Shown here: piece by piece, positions 1 through 6,628 of the stretch | Layout of the letters: every line of letters starts with the position of its first letter | Numbering within the stretch: position 1 is the stretch's first letter | Source of the DNA: Acidobacteriota bacterium | Lineage (GTDB): Bacteria; Acidobacteriota; Polarisedimenticolia; Gp22-AA2 | Direction of reading: 5' to 3' | Assembly (NCBI GenBank): GCA_027297005.1 | Contig: JAPUIN010000276.1 | Location: 1 to 20,445 of the forward strand | Length of the DNA: 20,445 nt | Notes under the pieces: model-generated | What the model saw: the letters and a program-made list of their open reading frames with translations, nothing else | Told to the model about the DNA's origin: nothing | Database searches by the model: none | Position numbers and translations under genes: made by a program

Positions 1-173
1 AAGCCACCGATCATGAAGCACCAGGTGGCGACCGCGTAAGCGAAGCAGGTGGCGTGGGCGCCCTTGAGATGGTACTCGCGCTCGTCCAGGAGTAAGGGGA
101 GCCGACCGAACAGGCTCTTCTGGCGGATCAGCTGCTCGTCACTCGAGAACGACGAGTCGCCAGGCTGGCTCAC
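1..173 (-). CDS. N-terminus of a multi-pass membrane transporter (partial, NCS1/APC-like)
   Basis: Partial gene leaving the window at position 1; 57 codons are visible. It starts at GTG 173, chosen because GAGG (plus-strand cctc 180-183) sits 6 bases upstream and because the frame opened by ATG 199 stops after nine codons. A polar tail of about 20 residues is followed by FGRLPLLLDEREYHLKGA and then a hydrophobic stretch ending AVATWCFMIGG. A short charged N-terminus, an RLPLL-x-x-ER-like element and a first helix ending in W..mxGG resemble nucleobase:cation symporter or related APC-fold permeases; this is recalled resemblance, not an alignment. It begins 25 bases after the small membrane protein and is probably co-transcribed with it and the ankyrin gene. 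The substrate cannot be told. The membrane protein call is fairly sure, the family is not. Confidence 0.55.
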   Translation of the reverse strand, partial: MSQPGDSSFSSDEQLIRQKSLFGRLPLLLDEREYHLKGAHATCFAYAVATWCFMIGG

Positions 174-198
174 GCCGTTCCTCGCGTTCGATCCGCCA

Positions 199-396
199 TC
201 AGGCGTACCACCAGGCGGCGAGGATCGGAAGGATGACGAAAAACAGGACGCAAATCGTCCAGTCGAGCGCCGTGAAGCGGCCGAACTCTCCCTCGTTCGC
301 ACCCTCCAGGATCGCCAGTCGCCGCTCGAGTTCGCGCCGCAGGACCTTGGTCTCCTGTTCCTGGGAGATGCCGCTGGAGGAGGTGCCTTCCCGCAT
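199..396 (-). CDS. small single-pass membrane protein, 65 aa, unknown function
   Basis: Small protein with an acidic/basic, probably helical stretch (about residues 11-35, rich in E, R, L; possible short coiled coil) and one C-terminal transmembrane helix (about 47-64, ICVLFFVILPILAAWW). The topology suggests a tail-anchored protein with its N-terminus in the cytoplasm. The start is ATG 396 with GGAG (plus-strand ctcc 402-405) 5 bases upstream. It lies 14 bases after the ankyrin gene and 25 bases before the transporter start, so it looks like the middle gene of a three-gene operon. Several secondary transporters have a tiny membrane partner encoded next to them; that role is inference from context. 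I do not recognise a named family. A good ribosome site and the tight packing support a real gene. Confidence 0.65.
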   Translation of the reverse strand: MREGTSSSGISQEQETKVLRRELERRLAILEGANEGEFGRFTALDWTICVLFFVILPILAAWWYA

Positions 397-410
397 CAGG
401 GCTCCATTCG

Positions 411-992
411 TCAGCTCGACTGCGCCCCGCGCTCGAGTAGCAGAATCATCAGGATGTCGTTCTTCGTCCCGGCCGCCAGCGCAAGCGGTGTGATCCCGCT
501 GCCGTCGCGCGCATTGATCTCGGCGCCTCGATCGATCAAAAGCTCCGCCGTCTTCGTCTGGCTGTTTGCCGCGGCGGCGTGAAGCGGCGTGTTCTCCTGG
601 CCGAACTTCAGGTTGCGGGATCGCGCATTCACGTCGGCTCCGCGGTCGAGAAGCACCCCGGCGGTCTCCCGGTGGCCGAAGAACGCCGCCAGGTGCAGCG
701 GTGTCCAGCCGTCGTGGCTGTAGGTGCTGATCAGGGAGGGATCCCGTTCGACGTGGCCGACCACCCTCTCCTTCAACCCGAGGGCCGATGCCTCGAACAG
801 GTTCACTCCGGCGCCGCGCTGCAGAAACAGCTCGAAGATCTCCCGCCGCCCGGCGTAAGTCGCGACCAGCAGCGCCGAGTTCCCGTCGGCGTCGAGGGCG
901 TTGATCTGATCGGGATCGGCGTCGAGGAGCTCCGTGATCCTTCCGGCGTCCCCACGCTGGATGGCGGCGAACAGTTCATTCTGCGGTTCCAT
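411..992 (-). CDS. ankyrin-repeat protein
   Basis: 193-residue soluble protein made of about five ankyrin repeats. Clear repeat cores are DGNSALLVATYAGRREIFELFL (37-58, split here only as a span), DGWTPLHLAAFFGHRE (94-109), NTPLHAAAANSQTK (134-147) and GITPLALAA (166-174), each followed by an LL..GA.(V/I)N-type turn. The third repeat near residues 65-90 is degenerate. No signal peptide is visible, so it is probably cytoplasmic and binds a protein partner. The frame runs open upstream to 1406, but ATG 992 is chosen because homology begins there and a TATAAT hexamer lies 32 bases upstream, covering the next ATG (1025). It is the first gene of an operon with the small membrane protein and a transporter, which might be regulated through it (inference). 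Confidence 0.85.
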   Translation of the reverse strand: MEPQNELFAAIQRGDAGRITELLDADPDQINALDADGNSALLVATYAGRREIFELFLQRGAGVNLFEASALGLKERVVGHVERDPSLISTYSHDGWTPLHLAAFFGHRETAGVLLDRGADVNARSRNLKFGQENTPLHAAAANSQTKTAELLIDRGAEINARDGSGITPLALAAGTKNDILMILLLERGAQSS

Positions 993-1023
993 CGGCTGGC
1001 CCCCGCGCTGAGAATGGGCGCGC

Positions 1024-1029
1024 ATTATA
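1024..1029 (-). promoter_or_regulatory. candidate -10 box (TATAAT) for the ankyrin operon
   Basis: The minus strand reads TATAAT, a perfect sigma-70 -10 hexamer, about 32 bases before ATG 992. Transcription would start near 1017 and give a leader of about 25 bases. No good -35 hexamer is found at 16-18 bases. The site lies in the 96-base gap between divergent genes. Position and perfect match support it; the missing -35 lowers confidence. Confidence 0.4.
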
Positions 1030-1079
1030 CTTCGAACGGGCAGCCTGGCCACGAGGGCCCGGGTTCGGGGCCGGCGCCG

Positions 1080-1084
1080 GGAGG
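1080..1084 (+). promoter_or_regulatory. Shine-Dalgarno site deciding the GTG start at 1089
   Basis: GGAGG lies 4 bases before GTG 1089. Upstream in-frame codons back to 579 run antisense through the ankyrin gene, and ATG 1014 has no ribosome site, so the GTG is preferred. Confidence 0.5.
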
Positions 1085-1088
1085 GGGT

Positions 1089-1952
1089 GTGTCGGAGATC
1101 CCGTTTCGTGAAATCGACCCGCGCGAGGCCGAGCGTCTCGTGCGCGAGGGATCGGTGCGTGTTCTGGACGTCCGCACACCGGACGAATATGCCGGGCTCG
1201 GACATGTGCCGGGGGCGATCCTGCTGCCGGTCGACTGGATCCCGGTCGCCGCGGCGACGATCGATCCGGCCGGACCTCCCCTCCTCGTCTGTTGTGAGCA
1301 CGGGATCCGGAGCGCCATCGCAGCCCGCTTCCTCGTCCAGGCCGGGTTCCCCGGCGTCCTGAACATGCGCGGCGGCATGTCCTGCTGGTCCGGCCCGAGG
1401 GATCACGCGGCGGGTGATCCGTACGGCGCCGGTCCCTCCTCATGGCTGGTGGCGAACGTCGATCTCCTGCCGCGCGGTGGACGGGTCCTCGATCTCGCCT
1501 GCGGTGCCGGTCGCCACGCCCTCCTTCTCGCCTCGGCTGGATGTGAGGTTCGCGCCGTGGATCGGGACGCTGAGCGCATCACCGCACTGAACGGTCTGGC
1601 CAAGAGGCTCGGCCTGAGGGTCGTCGCCGAAGTGATCGATCTGGAGGCGGAGAGGGTCGATCTCGGAGCGGATCGCTTCGATCTGATTGTCGGCTTCCGA
1701 TATCTCCACCGCCCCCTCTTCGGGGCGATCCTGCGGGCGCTCGCCCGGGGCGGCGTGCTGATCTACGAGACCTTCACAGTCGAGCAGGCGTGCCGGGGCC
1801 GACCGACCCGCCCCGAGTTCCTCCTCGAGAGAGGGGAGCTCAGACGGCTGGTGGCGCCGCTCGAAGTGCTGCGCGAGAGGGAAGGTGACTACGATGGCGG
1901 GATGGTCTCCGGCATCGTGGCGGTTCGACACGATACCCGGACAGTCTCCTAG
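1089..1952 (+). CDS. rhodanese-like domain fused to SAM-dependent methyltransferase
   Basis: 287-residue fusion. The N-terminal rhodanese domain (about 1-102) has VLDVRTPDEY (25-34), GHVPGAILLP (38-47), the active-site loop C69-EHGIR-S75 matching CxxGxR, and the closing GGMSCW (95-100). The class I methyltransferase domain (about 118-280) has SAM motif I VLDLACGAGR (133-142), an acidic end of strand 2 at V157-D158, D198 and FRYLHRPLF (203-211), a pattern known from TehB-like methyltransferases. The rhodanese cysteine is intact, so persulfide transfer is possible; the methyl acceptor is unknown, perhaps a sulfur, tellurite or selenium species (inference). No signal peptide, so cytoplasmic. Start GTG 1089 is set by a GGAGG site. 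It diverges from the ankyrin gene and ends tail to tail with the MBL-fold gene, sharing CTAG. Confidence 0.88.
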   Translation: MSEIPFREIDPREAERLVREGSVRVLDVRTPDEYAGLGHVPGAILLPVDWIPVAAATIDPAGPPLLVCCEHGIRSAIAARFLVQAGFPGVLNMRGGMSCWSGPRDHAAGDPYGAGPSSWLVANVDLLPRGGRVLDLACGAGRHALLLASAGCEVRAVDRDAERITALNGLAKRLGLRVVAEVIDLEAERVDLGADRFDLIVGFRYLHRPLFGAILRALARGGVLIYETFTVEQACRGRPTRPEFLLERGELRRLVAPLEVLREREGDYDGGMVSGIVAVRHDTRTVS

Positions 1953-2683
1953 ATCCGGAGCGTCAGGCCGTCGTCGGCCGTCTCGAACCCGCACGCGCCG
2001 CGTCGCGCCGCCATCCCGGGGCCGAGGTGGGTGAGAACGATCCGGCCGCACTCGAAATGATCCCGCCTTGACGACAGCTCCTCGAGGCTCAGGTGGTACT
2101 CGAATCCCGGCACCTCGAGCGTGCACTCGCAAATCAACAGATCCGCCCCCCGGGCCCGCCCGGGGAGTTCGTCGAACCACCCCGTGTCGCCGGTATAGAC
2201 CACGGTCCGTGAGCCGTCCGAGACGCGCCAGCCGTGCGGGTTCGAGTCGGGCGCATGGTGGGTCGCGAACGCCCGCAGACGGAATGGCCCGGCAAGGGCG
2301 TCTCTCCCCTCATGCGCCTCCTGAAAGGAGAGGGGGAATGGCCAAGCGCCGGGGTCGAACGGATGCCCGAGCGCGGCCGAGGCGGTCAGGATCCGCTCCT
2401 CGACGCCGGGCGGGCCGAGGATCATCAGCGGTCGCCGTCGTCTATCCTCGTGAACGGCGGCCAGGAGAAAGGACGGGATCCCGCCAAAATGGTCAGCGTG
2501 GAAATGTGAGACCGCGATGCCGCCGATCGAGTCGCGGCCAATCCCGAGCGCGGCCAGCCCCGTCAGCGTCGTCATGCCGCAGTCGAGCAGCAGCGATCCC
2601 TCCGTGACCCGCAGCAGGATCGCCGCCTGCCGGCGTCCGCCGGCCCCGAAGGCGTCCCCCGTCCCGATGAAGATCACGTCCAT
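1949..2683 (-). CDS. metallo-beta-lactamase-fold hydrolase (RNase Z-like subgroup)
   Basis: 244-residue enzyme with all metal ligands of the fold visible: H60-x-H62-x-D64-H65 (SHFHADHFGG), H142/H143, D166 in VVYTGDTGW, and H219 in LTHLGPGM. The N-terminus MDVIFIGTGDAFG and the ligand layout match the RNase Z/PhnP-like branch of two-zinc phosphohydrolases. It is shorter than full tRNase Z (about 300 residues) and lacks an obvious exosite arm, so tRNA processing is not assured; a phosphodiesterase on a small substrate is equally possible. Cytoplasmic. Start ATG 2683 has GGAG (plus-strand ctcc 2689-2692) 5 bases upstream. The frame stays open to about 2923, but homology starts at this Met. The stop overlaps that of the convergent fusion gene. 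Confidence 0.88.
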   Translation of the reverse strand: MDVIFIGTGDAFGAGGRRQAAILLRVTEGSLLLDCGMTTLTGLAALGIGRDSIGGIAVSHFHADHFGGIPSFLLAAVHEDRRRRPLMILGPPGVEERILTASAALGHPFDPGAWPFPLSFQEAHEGRDALAGPFRLRAFATHHAPDSNPHGWRVSDGSRTVVYTGDTGWFDELPGRARGADLLICECTLEVPGFEYHLSLEELSSRRDHFECGRIVLTHLGPGMAARRGACGFETADDGLTLRI

Positions 2684-2995
2684 GCCTGCTCCGCAGCTGA
2701 CGGAACGCTCTGCCGGCGATGACGATTTTGCAGCCAGCCGACGTGGCGCGCACAGGCCGACCGGACGCCCCGGACCGCGCCGAGGGGCGCGGGGACGTCC
2801 TGACTGTACACCAGCCCGACACCTCAGACCCCCAGCCGTGTCAGGATCGTCATGGACGGGTCGGAACGGCGCGAATCCCGTTGACGGCGGGGCATCTCCA
2901 CCGTACTTTGCCATGCACCTCATCGGCGTAAGAGTGGGGACTCAAAGACTTGCGGAGCGCGGTCACCGGGATCGGCGATCCGGATCGGAGGGCGG
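2684..2995. other. 312-base divergent intergenic region
   Basis: Lies between the leftward MBL-fold gene and the rightward propeller gene, so it should hold both promoters. A candidate for the rightward gene is given separately. Short open frames here have no ribosome site or recognisable sequence. No repeat or RNA gene was seen. Confidence 0.6.
2881..2909 (+). promoter_or_regulatory. candidate sigma-70 promoter for the propeller gene
   Basis: TTGACG (2881-2886), 17 bases, TACTTT (2904-2909). The -35 matches five of six consensus bases and the spacing is ideal; the -10 matches three of six. Transcription would start near 2916, about 80 bases before the gene. Confidence 0.35.
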
Positions 2996-4750
2996 GTGGT
3001 GACACGGGATCGGGAAATGCGGGGCAAATATAACAGGAGAGGGAAGGAGCAGGGGGGATTCATCAGGGGGGTTCGCCGGGGCGGACGGGCCGCGATCGGT
3101 GTCGTCGCCATCGGGGCGCTCTTCGTGATCTTCGGGGTCTGGGAGGGGACCGGAACGTGGGCCCGCGTTCTCATCGTCTCGAACAGCGCGCGGCTCCTGA
3201 CGACCAACTTCGCCTCGCAGTCCAACCCCGCCATCTCGGGCGACATCATCGTCTTCAGGGACACACGAATGGGGACGCCGGCGCTGTTCTACATTGACCT
3301 GTCGGAGGATCCCATCGTGGAACACCAGCTGACCGATGCGCTGGAAGGAGCGGCGGAAGACGCCGACATCTTCGGGCGGACCGTCGTTTACACGCGGCTC
3401 AATCCGGTGACCGGACTGCGTGACGTACTGGCCGCGCGGATCGGCGGACCGCACGCGGCGGCACAGGTCCGCATTATCGCCGGCGATCCACACGCCGATC
3501 AGCGCAGCCCCGCGATCGGCGGCAATCTCGTCGTTTGGGAGGACGATCGCGATGGCAACACCGAGATCTACGCTCGGGATCTGCTGAGCGGGATCGAGAG
3601 GCGGCTCACAGACACGCCGGACATCGAGGAGGCGGACCCGTCGGTCGACGGATGCCTCGTGGTCCATTCACAGCCAAACCCGGACGGCACCTGCGGGATC
3701 GTCGTCACCGACTTCCATACCGGCGTGCCGATCCCGATTATGCATGACAACCCGGGCACCTGCTACAGGCGCCCCGACCTCTTCGACCGGATCGTCGTCT
3801 ACGACGGCTCACCACGGACGGGCAACCCGGATATCATCTTCTACCTGATGGATCTCGAGGAGGAGATGGTCGTCGAGCTCCCCGCCATCCAAAAGAACGC
3901 GCGGCTGAGCGGGCACTGGCTGTCGGCCGAGAAGATCCCCTTCAACCCGGACCTGCCGAGCAACGTGAAGATCTACAGCGTCCCGAACCTGTTCCCCTGG
4001 GAGCTGCAGTTCTCGACTAGCGACCAGATGGAGAACGACATCGACGGCACGCGCGTCGCCTACGTCTCGAACGAGCGGGGGAATCTGGACGTCGGCGTCT
4101 GGGAATTCGCAGTGGATAAGAATGAGCCCCCGGAGGTCGATGCCGGAACGGATCAGAGGATCACCTGTTCCTCCCCCGTCGGCACCGCGGTCGAACTGAG
4201 CGCCCTCGGCACGAGCGATCCGGACGGTGATTGGCTGACCTTCACCTGGACGGGCCCGTTCCCGAACGGTTGCGGCGTGATGCGGGGGATGAACCCGACG
4301 GTCGAGCTCCCGATCGGGCGATCAAACATCCAGCTCACCGCGGATGACACCCTGGAGCCTGCGACAGATTCGGTCGAGGTGCGGGTGGTGGTCGAGCTCG
4401 AGGGGCTGGCCCCCCCGCTGACCGATCTCGACGGAGCGGCCCCGAGCGGCCGGGGACGTCGTGGCGATTTTCGCGCCGGAAGCGTGATTCCTCTCAGGTT
4501 GAGGATCGCCTGCGGAGGGACGGCGCTGACCGGCGCCGATGTGGCCCCGCCCCGCGTCGCGCGCCTCATGCGCGGCAATGAGGCGTTCATTCCCTCGACG
4601 CCCGGACGGGGCGGTGGGCTCGAGTTCCGTGAGATCGGCGATCAGTGGGTCTACCCGTTGAGCACCGCCGACTTTCTGCCGGGTGAGTACTCGATCATCA
4701 TCCTGACTCCGGACGGGGAGGAGCACTCCGCAGGCCTCACCCTTCGCTAG
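2996..4750 (+). CDS. secreted TolB-like beta-propeller protein with PKD and PxKF-like domains
   Basis: 584-residue exported protein of unknown role. A basic N-terminus is followed by a hydrophobic helix (about 32-50, IGVVAIGALFVIFGVW), a signal peptide or anchor. Residues about 60-370 hold TolB/WD40-like blades with the recurring pattern (I/V)VF.D.R.G...(L/I)Y..DL, for example VVWEDDRDGNTEIYARDL (182-199). A PKD/Ig-like domain follows (about 376-465; NEPPEVDAGTDQ, then GTSDPDGDWLTFTWTG). The last 100 residues resemble the PxKF-type domain found at the ends of surface proteins (RAGSVIPLRLRI, then LPGEYSIIILTPDG). Two adjacent GTG codons (2996, 2999) follow GGAGG (2987-2991); 2999 has the better spacing. 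Such proteins probably act outside the cell in binding or adhesion; no catalytic motif is visible. Confidence 0.8.
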   Translation: MVTRDREMRGKYNRRGKEQGGFIRGVRRGGRAAIGVVAIGALFVIFGVWEGTGTWARVLIVSNSARLLTTNFASQSNPAISGDIIVFRDTRMGTPALFYIDLSEDPIVEHQLTDALEGAAEDADIFGRTVVYTRLNPVTGLRDVLAARIGGPHAAAQVRIIAGDPHADQRSPAIGGNLVVWEDDRDGNTEIYARDLLSGIERRLTDTPDIEEADPSVDGCLVVHSQPNPDGTCGIVVTDFHTGVPIPIMHDNPGTCYRRPDLFDRIVVYDGSPRTGNPDIIFYLMDLEEEMVVELPAIQKNARLSGHWLSAEKIPFNPDLPSNVKIYSVPNLFPWELQFSTSDQMENDIDGTRVAYVSNERGNLDVGVWEFAVDKNEPPEVDAGTDQRITCSSPVGTAVELSALGTSDPDGDWLTFTWTGPFPNGCGVMRGMNPTVELPIGRSNIQLTADDTLEPATDSVEVRVVVELEGLAPPLTDLDGAAPSGRGRRGDFRAGSVIPLRLRIACGGTALTGADVAPPRVARLMRGNEAFIPSTPGRGGGLEFREIGDQWVYPLSTADFLPGEYSIIILTPDGEEHSAGLTLR

Positions 4751-4867
4751 TCCCCTCCGTGAACCGGTCGTCCCGACCCGCGCCGACCATCCTTGCAAAT
4801 GGGGAGGGCTTCCCCCACAATCCCACTTCCGCCGCCCCCTCGATCGTATCGGGCGGCAGGGAGCCAC

Positions 4868-5572
4868 GTGAATCGCATCGTTCTCTTCGATATCGACGGA
4901 ACCCTCCTGACGATGGGGGATGCCGCGAAGGTAGCGTTCGCCGATGCGCTCACCCGCGCGGCCGGACGACCGATCGATCCGGATGGTTACTCATTCTCCG
5001 GAAAAACCGATCCGCAGATTGCGCGCGACATCCTCGCTCTGCATGGCGTGACGGGGAGGGAGCTCGAGGCGGCGATCCCCGAAACGATTCGTCTTTACGT
5101 CGAGGCGATCGGGGGGGACTGGAAGCGGCTCGCCGACGCGCGCCTGCTGCCCGGAGTGAACGCCCTGCTCGAGGCATTGCACGCGCGCGGTGACGCCTGC
5201 GTGGCGCTGCTGACCGGAAACGTCGAAGGGGGGGCGCGCGTCAAGGTCGGGCACTTCGATCTGACGCGTTACTTCGACTTCTCGATCAGCTGCTTCGGGA
5301 GTGACGACGCCGATCGATACCGGCTCCCTGCCCTGGCGCTTCAGCGCGCCCGCCGACGGTTCGATGAGGAGATGACGGGCGAGCACCTGGTCGTCGTGGG
5401 GGACAGCGAGCACGATGTCCTGTGCGCGCGCACGGTCGGGGCCCGGACCGTCGCCGTTGGCACCGGCTGGACCACGGAATCGCGCCTGCGCGCGTTGCGG
5501 CCGGATGTTTTTCTGGACGATCTCTCCGACACCGGACGGGCTGTGGCGGCGATCCTCGATCCGGAGCGCTGA
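4868..5572 (+). CDS. HAD-superfamily phosphatase (phosphoglycolate phosphatase-like)
   Basis: 234-residue hydrolase expected to remove phosphate from a small metabolite through an aspartyl-phosphate. Motif I is FDIDGT (7-12; nucleophile D8, acid/base D10), motif II is LLTGN (T116), and motif IV is VVVGDSEHD (D179 and D183 bind magnesium). The motif III basic residue is not a clear Lys; R150 or R152 in DADRYRLP is the candidate. A helical C1 cap lies between motifs I and II (about 17-90), as in the Gph/PgmB group; the true substrate is not predictable. Start GTG 4868 is chosen because homology begins there and AGGGAG (4858-4863) precedes it by 4 bases. It converges on the peptidase gene across a 50-base gap. 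Cytoplasmic. Confidence 0.88.
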   Translation: MNRIVLFDIDGTLLTMGDAAKVAFADALTRAAGRPIDPDGYSFSGKTDPQIARDILALHGVTGRELEAAIPETIRLYVEAIGGDWKRLADARLLPGVNALLEALHARGDACVALLTGNVEGGARVKVGHFDLTRYFDFSISCFGSDDADRYRLPALALQRARRRFDEEMTGEHLVVVGDSEHDVLCARTVGARTVAVGTGWTTESRLRALRPDVFLDDLSDTGRAVAAILDPER

Positions 5573-5622
5573 GCGGAGCGGCGAACCCCCTCCCCGTCCA
5601 CGAGAGCCTCGACCGATCCGCG

Positions 5623-6315
5623 TCAGCGTTTTCGGCCGAGCAGGACGAGCGGGTCGACCGGGTGCCCCCGGCGCCTGACCTCGAAATGAAGGTGTGTGCC
5701 GCGAGCGTTACCGGTCCGGCCGACCCTGGCGATCCGCTCACCGGCCACGACGCGTTGTCCGGTCCGCACCAGGATATCGCTCGCGTGCGCGTAGAGGGTC
5801 GAGAGGCCGTCGCCGTGATTGATCACGATCATCTTCCCGTATCCCCGTCCCGTCCCGGCCTTCTCCACGAGTCCGGGTGCGGCGGCCCGAATCGGATCGC
5901 CGCGATCCCCGTCGATATCGATCCCCTCGTGCAGCCGCCCCTTTCTGCCGCGTGGTCCGAATCGGGCTGTGATCTTGCCGGCGAGAGGCCACGAGAGGGG
6001 TGGTCGCCCGGCGCCAGGGGCCAGGACGGGCAGGACGCGCCTGGCGCCGGGCACGAAAATCGGCGTCCCCGCGGGGATGTCGGCGGGATCGAGGATCGCG
6101 TTGAGGTGGATCAACGTCTCGACCGGCACGCCGTAGGTCCGCGAGAGGGCGAAGAGGGTCTCTCCGCGCTGGAGCGTGTGGTAGATGCCCGGAGAATCGA
6201 GGCGCGTGGCGGGATCGACCGCGACGGGGACAGTGGCCCCTCCGCACGAGAGCCCCAGGAGGGCGGTGGCGAAGCAGGACATGATTAGTGCGCCGCTGGA
6301 TTGCCGGACGGGCAT
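5623..6315 (-). CDS. LysM-M23 family peptidoglycan endopeptidase, secreted
   Basis: 230-residue envelope enzyme. Residues 1-24 form a signal sequence ending LLGLSCGG; C24 could be lipidated, though the lipobox is imperfect (G at -3). A LysM domain (about 43-89; GIYHTLQRGETLFALSRTYG) binds peptidoglycan. The LytM/M23 domain (about 107-222) keeps the zinc and catalytic residues: H129-x3-D133 (HEGID), H177 in LYAHASD, and H208-L-H210 in GTHLHFE. It is therefore probably an active cell-wall endopeptidase and not a degenerate EnvC/NlpD activator, although the domain layout is NlpD-like. Start ATG 6315 has GAGGAGG (plus-strand 6324-6330) 8 bases upstream. It diverges from the HD-domain gene. Confidence 0.92.
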   Translation of the reverse strand: MPVRQSSGALIMSCFATALLGLSCGGATVPVAVDPATRLDSPGIYHTLQRGETLFALSRTYGVPVETLIHLNAILDPADIPAGTPIFVPGARRVLPVLAPGAGRPPLSWPLAGKITARFGPRGRKGRLHEGIDIDGDRGDPIRAAAPGLVEKAGTGRGYGKMIVINHGDGLSTLYAHASDILVRTGQRVVAGERIARVGRTGNARGTHLHFEVRRRGHPVDPLVLLGRKR

Positions 6316-6628
6316 CAGTCGTTCCTCCTCCGCCCGCATGATGGGAAGCGGGTCGCGACCCTCGATCCGGCGACCCGCAGCGGGGCGCGATCTTGTATCA
6401 CGAACCGGACGTCGCTTCCTCCCGGTCATGGTCGATCCGCACGCCGCCTGTCCCTGAGCCGGCGCTCCACGGCGCGCGGTTCTTGTGCGAGTCCACGGCA
6501 TCGCGTATCCTTCCCGCTTCCCGCACATCCGGTCGCGACCGAGCAGGATGCCCGGTGCGGACCATGTCGCGGGCCGATCCGCGCCGCGCGAGCAGCCGGT
6601 CGGGGCGCGGCAATGCAATGGGCGGGTG
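6316..6628. other. 313-base divergent intergenic region
   Basis: Separates the leftward LysM-M23 gene from the rightward HD gene and should carry both promoters. It holds the strong ribosome site of the peptidase gene (6324-6330) and one weak rightward promoter candidate. Nothing resembling an RNA gene or repeat was seen. Confidence 0.6.
6483..6511 (+). promoter_or_regulatory. weak candidate promoter for the HD-domain gene
   Basis: TTGTGC (6483-6488), 17 bases, TATCCT (6506-6511). Spacing is ideal but the hexamers match only three and four consensus bases. It would give a leader of about 110 bases. Confidence 0.25.

Noticed and set aside
579..1088. In-frame upstream extension of the rhodanese-methyltransferase gene
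   Set aside because: It runs antisense through the ankyrin gene and shows no domain. GTG 1089 has GGAGG and the rhodanese fold begins right after.
4800..4817. Hairpin TGGGG...CCCCA between the propeller and HAD genes as a terminator
   Set aside because: The stem is only 5 bp, no T-run follows, and such G/C palindromes are expected by chance in this composition.
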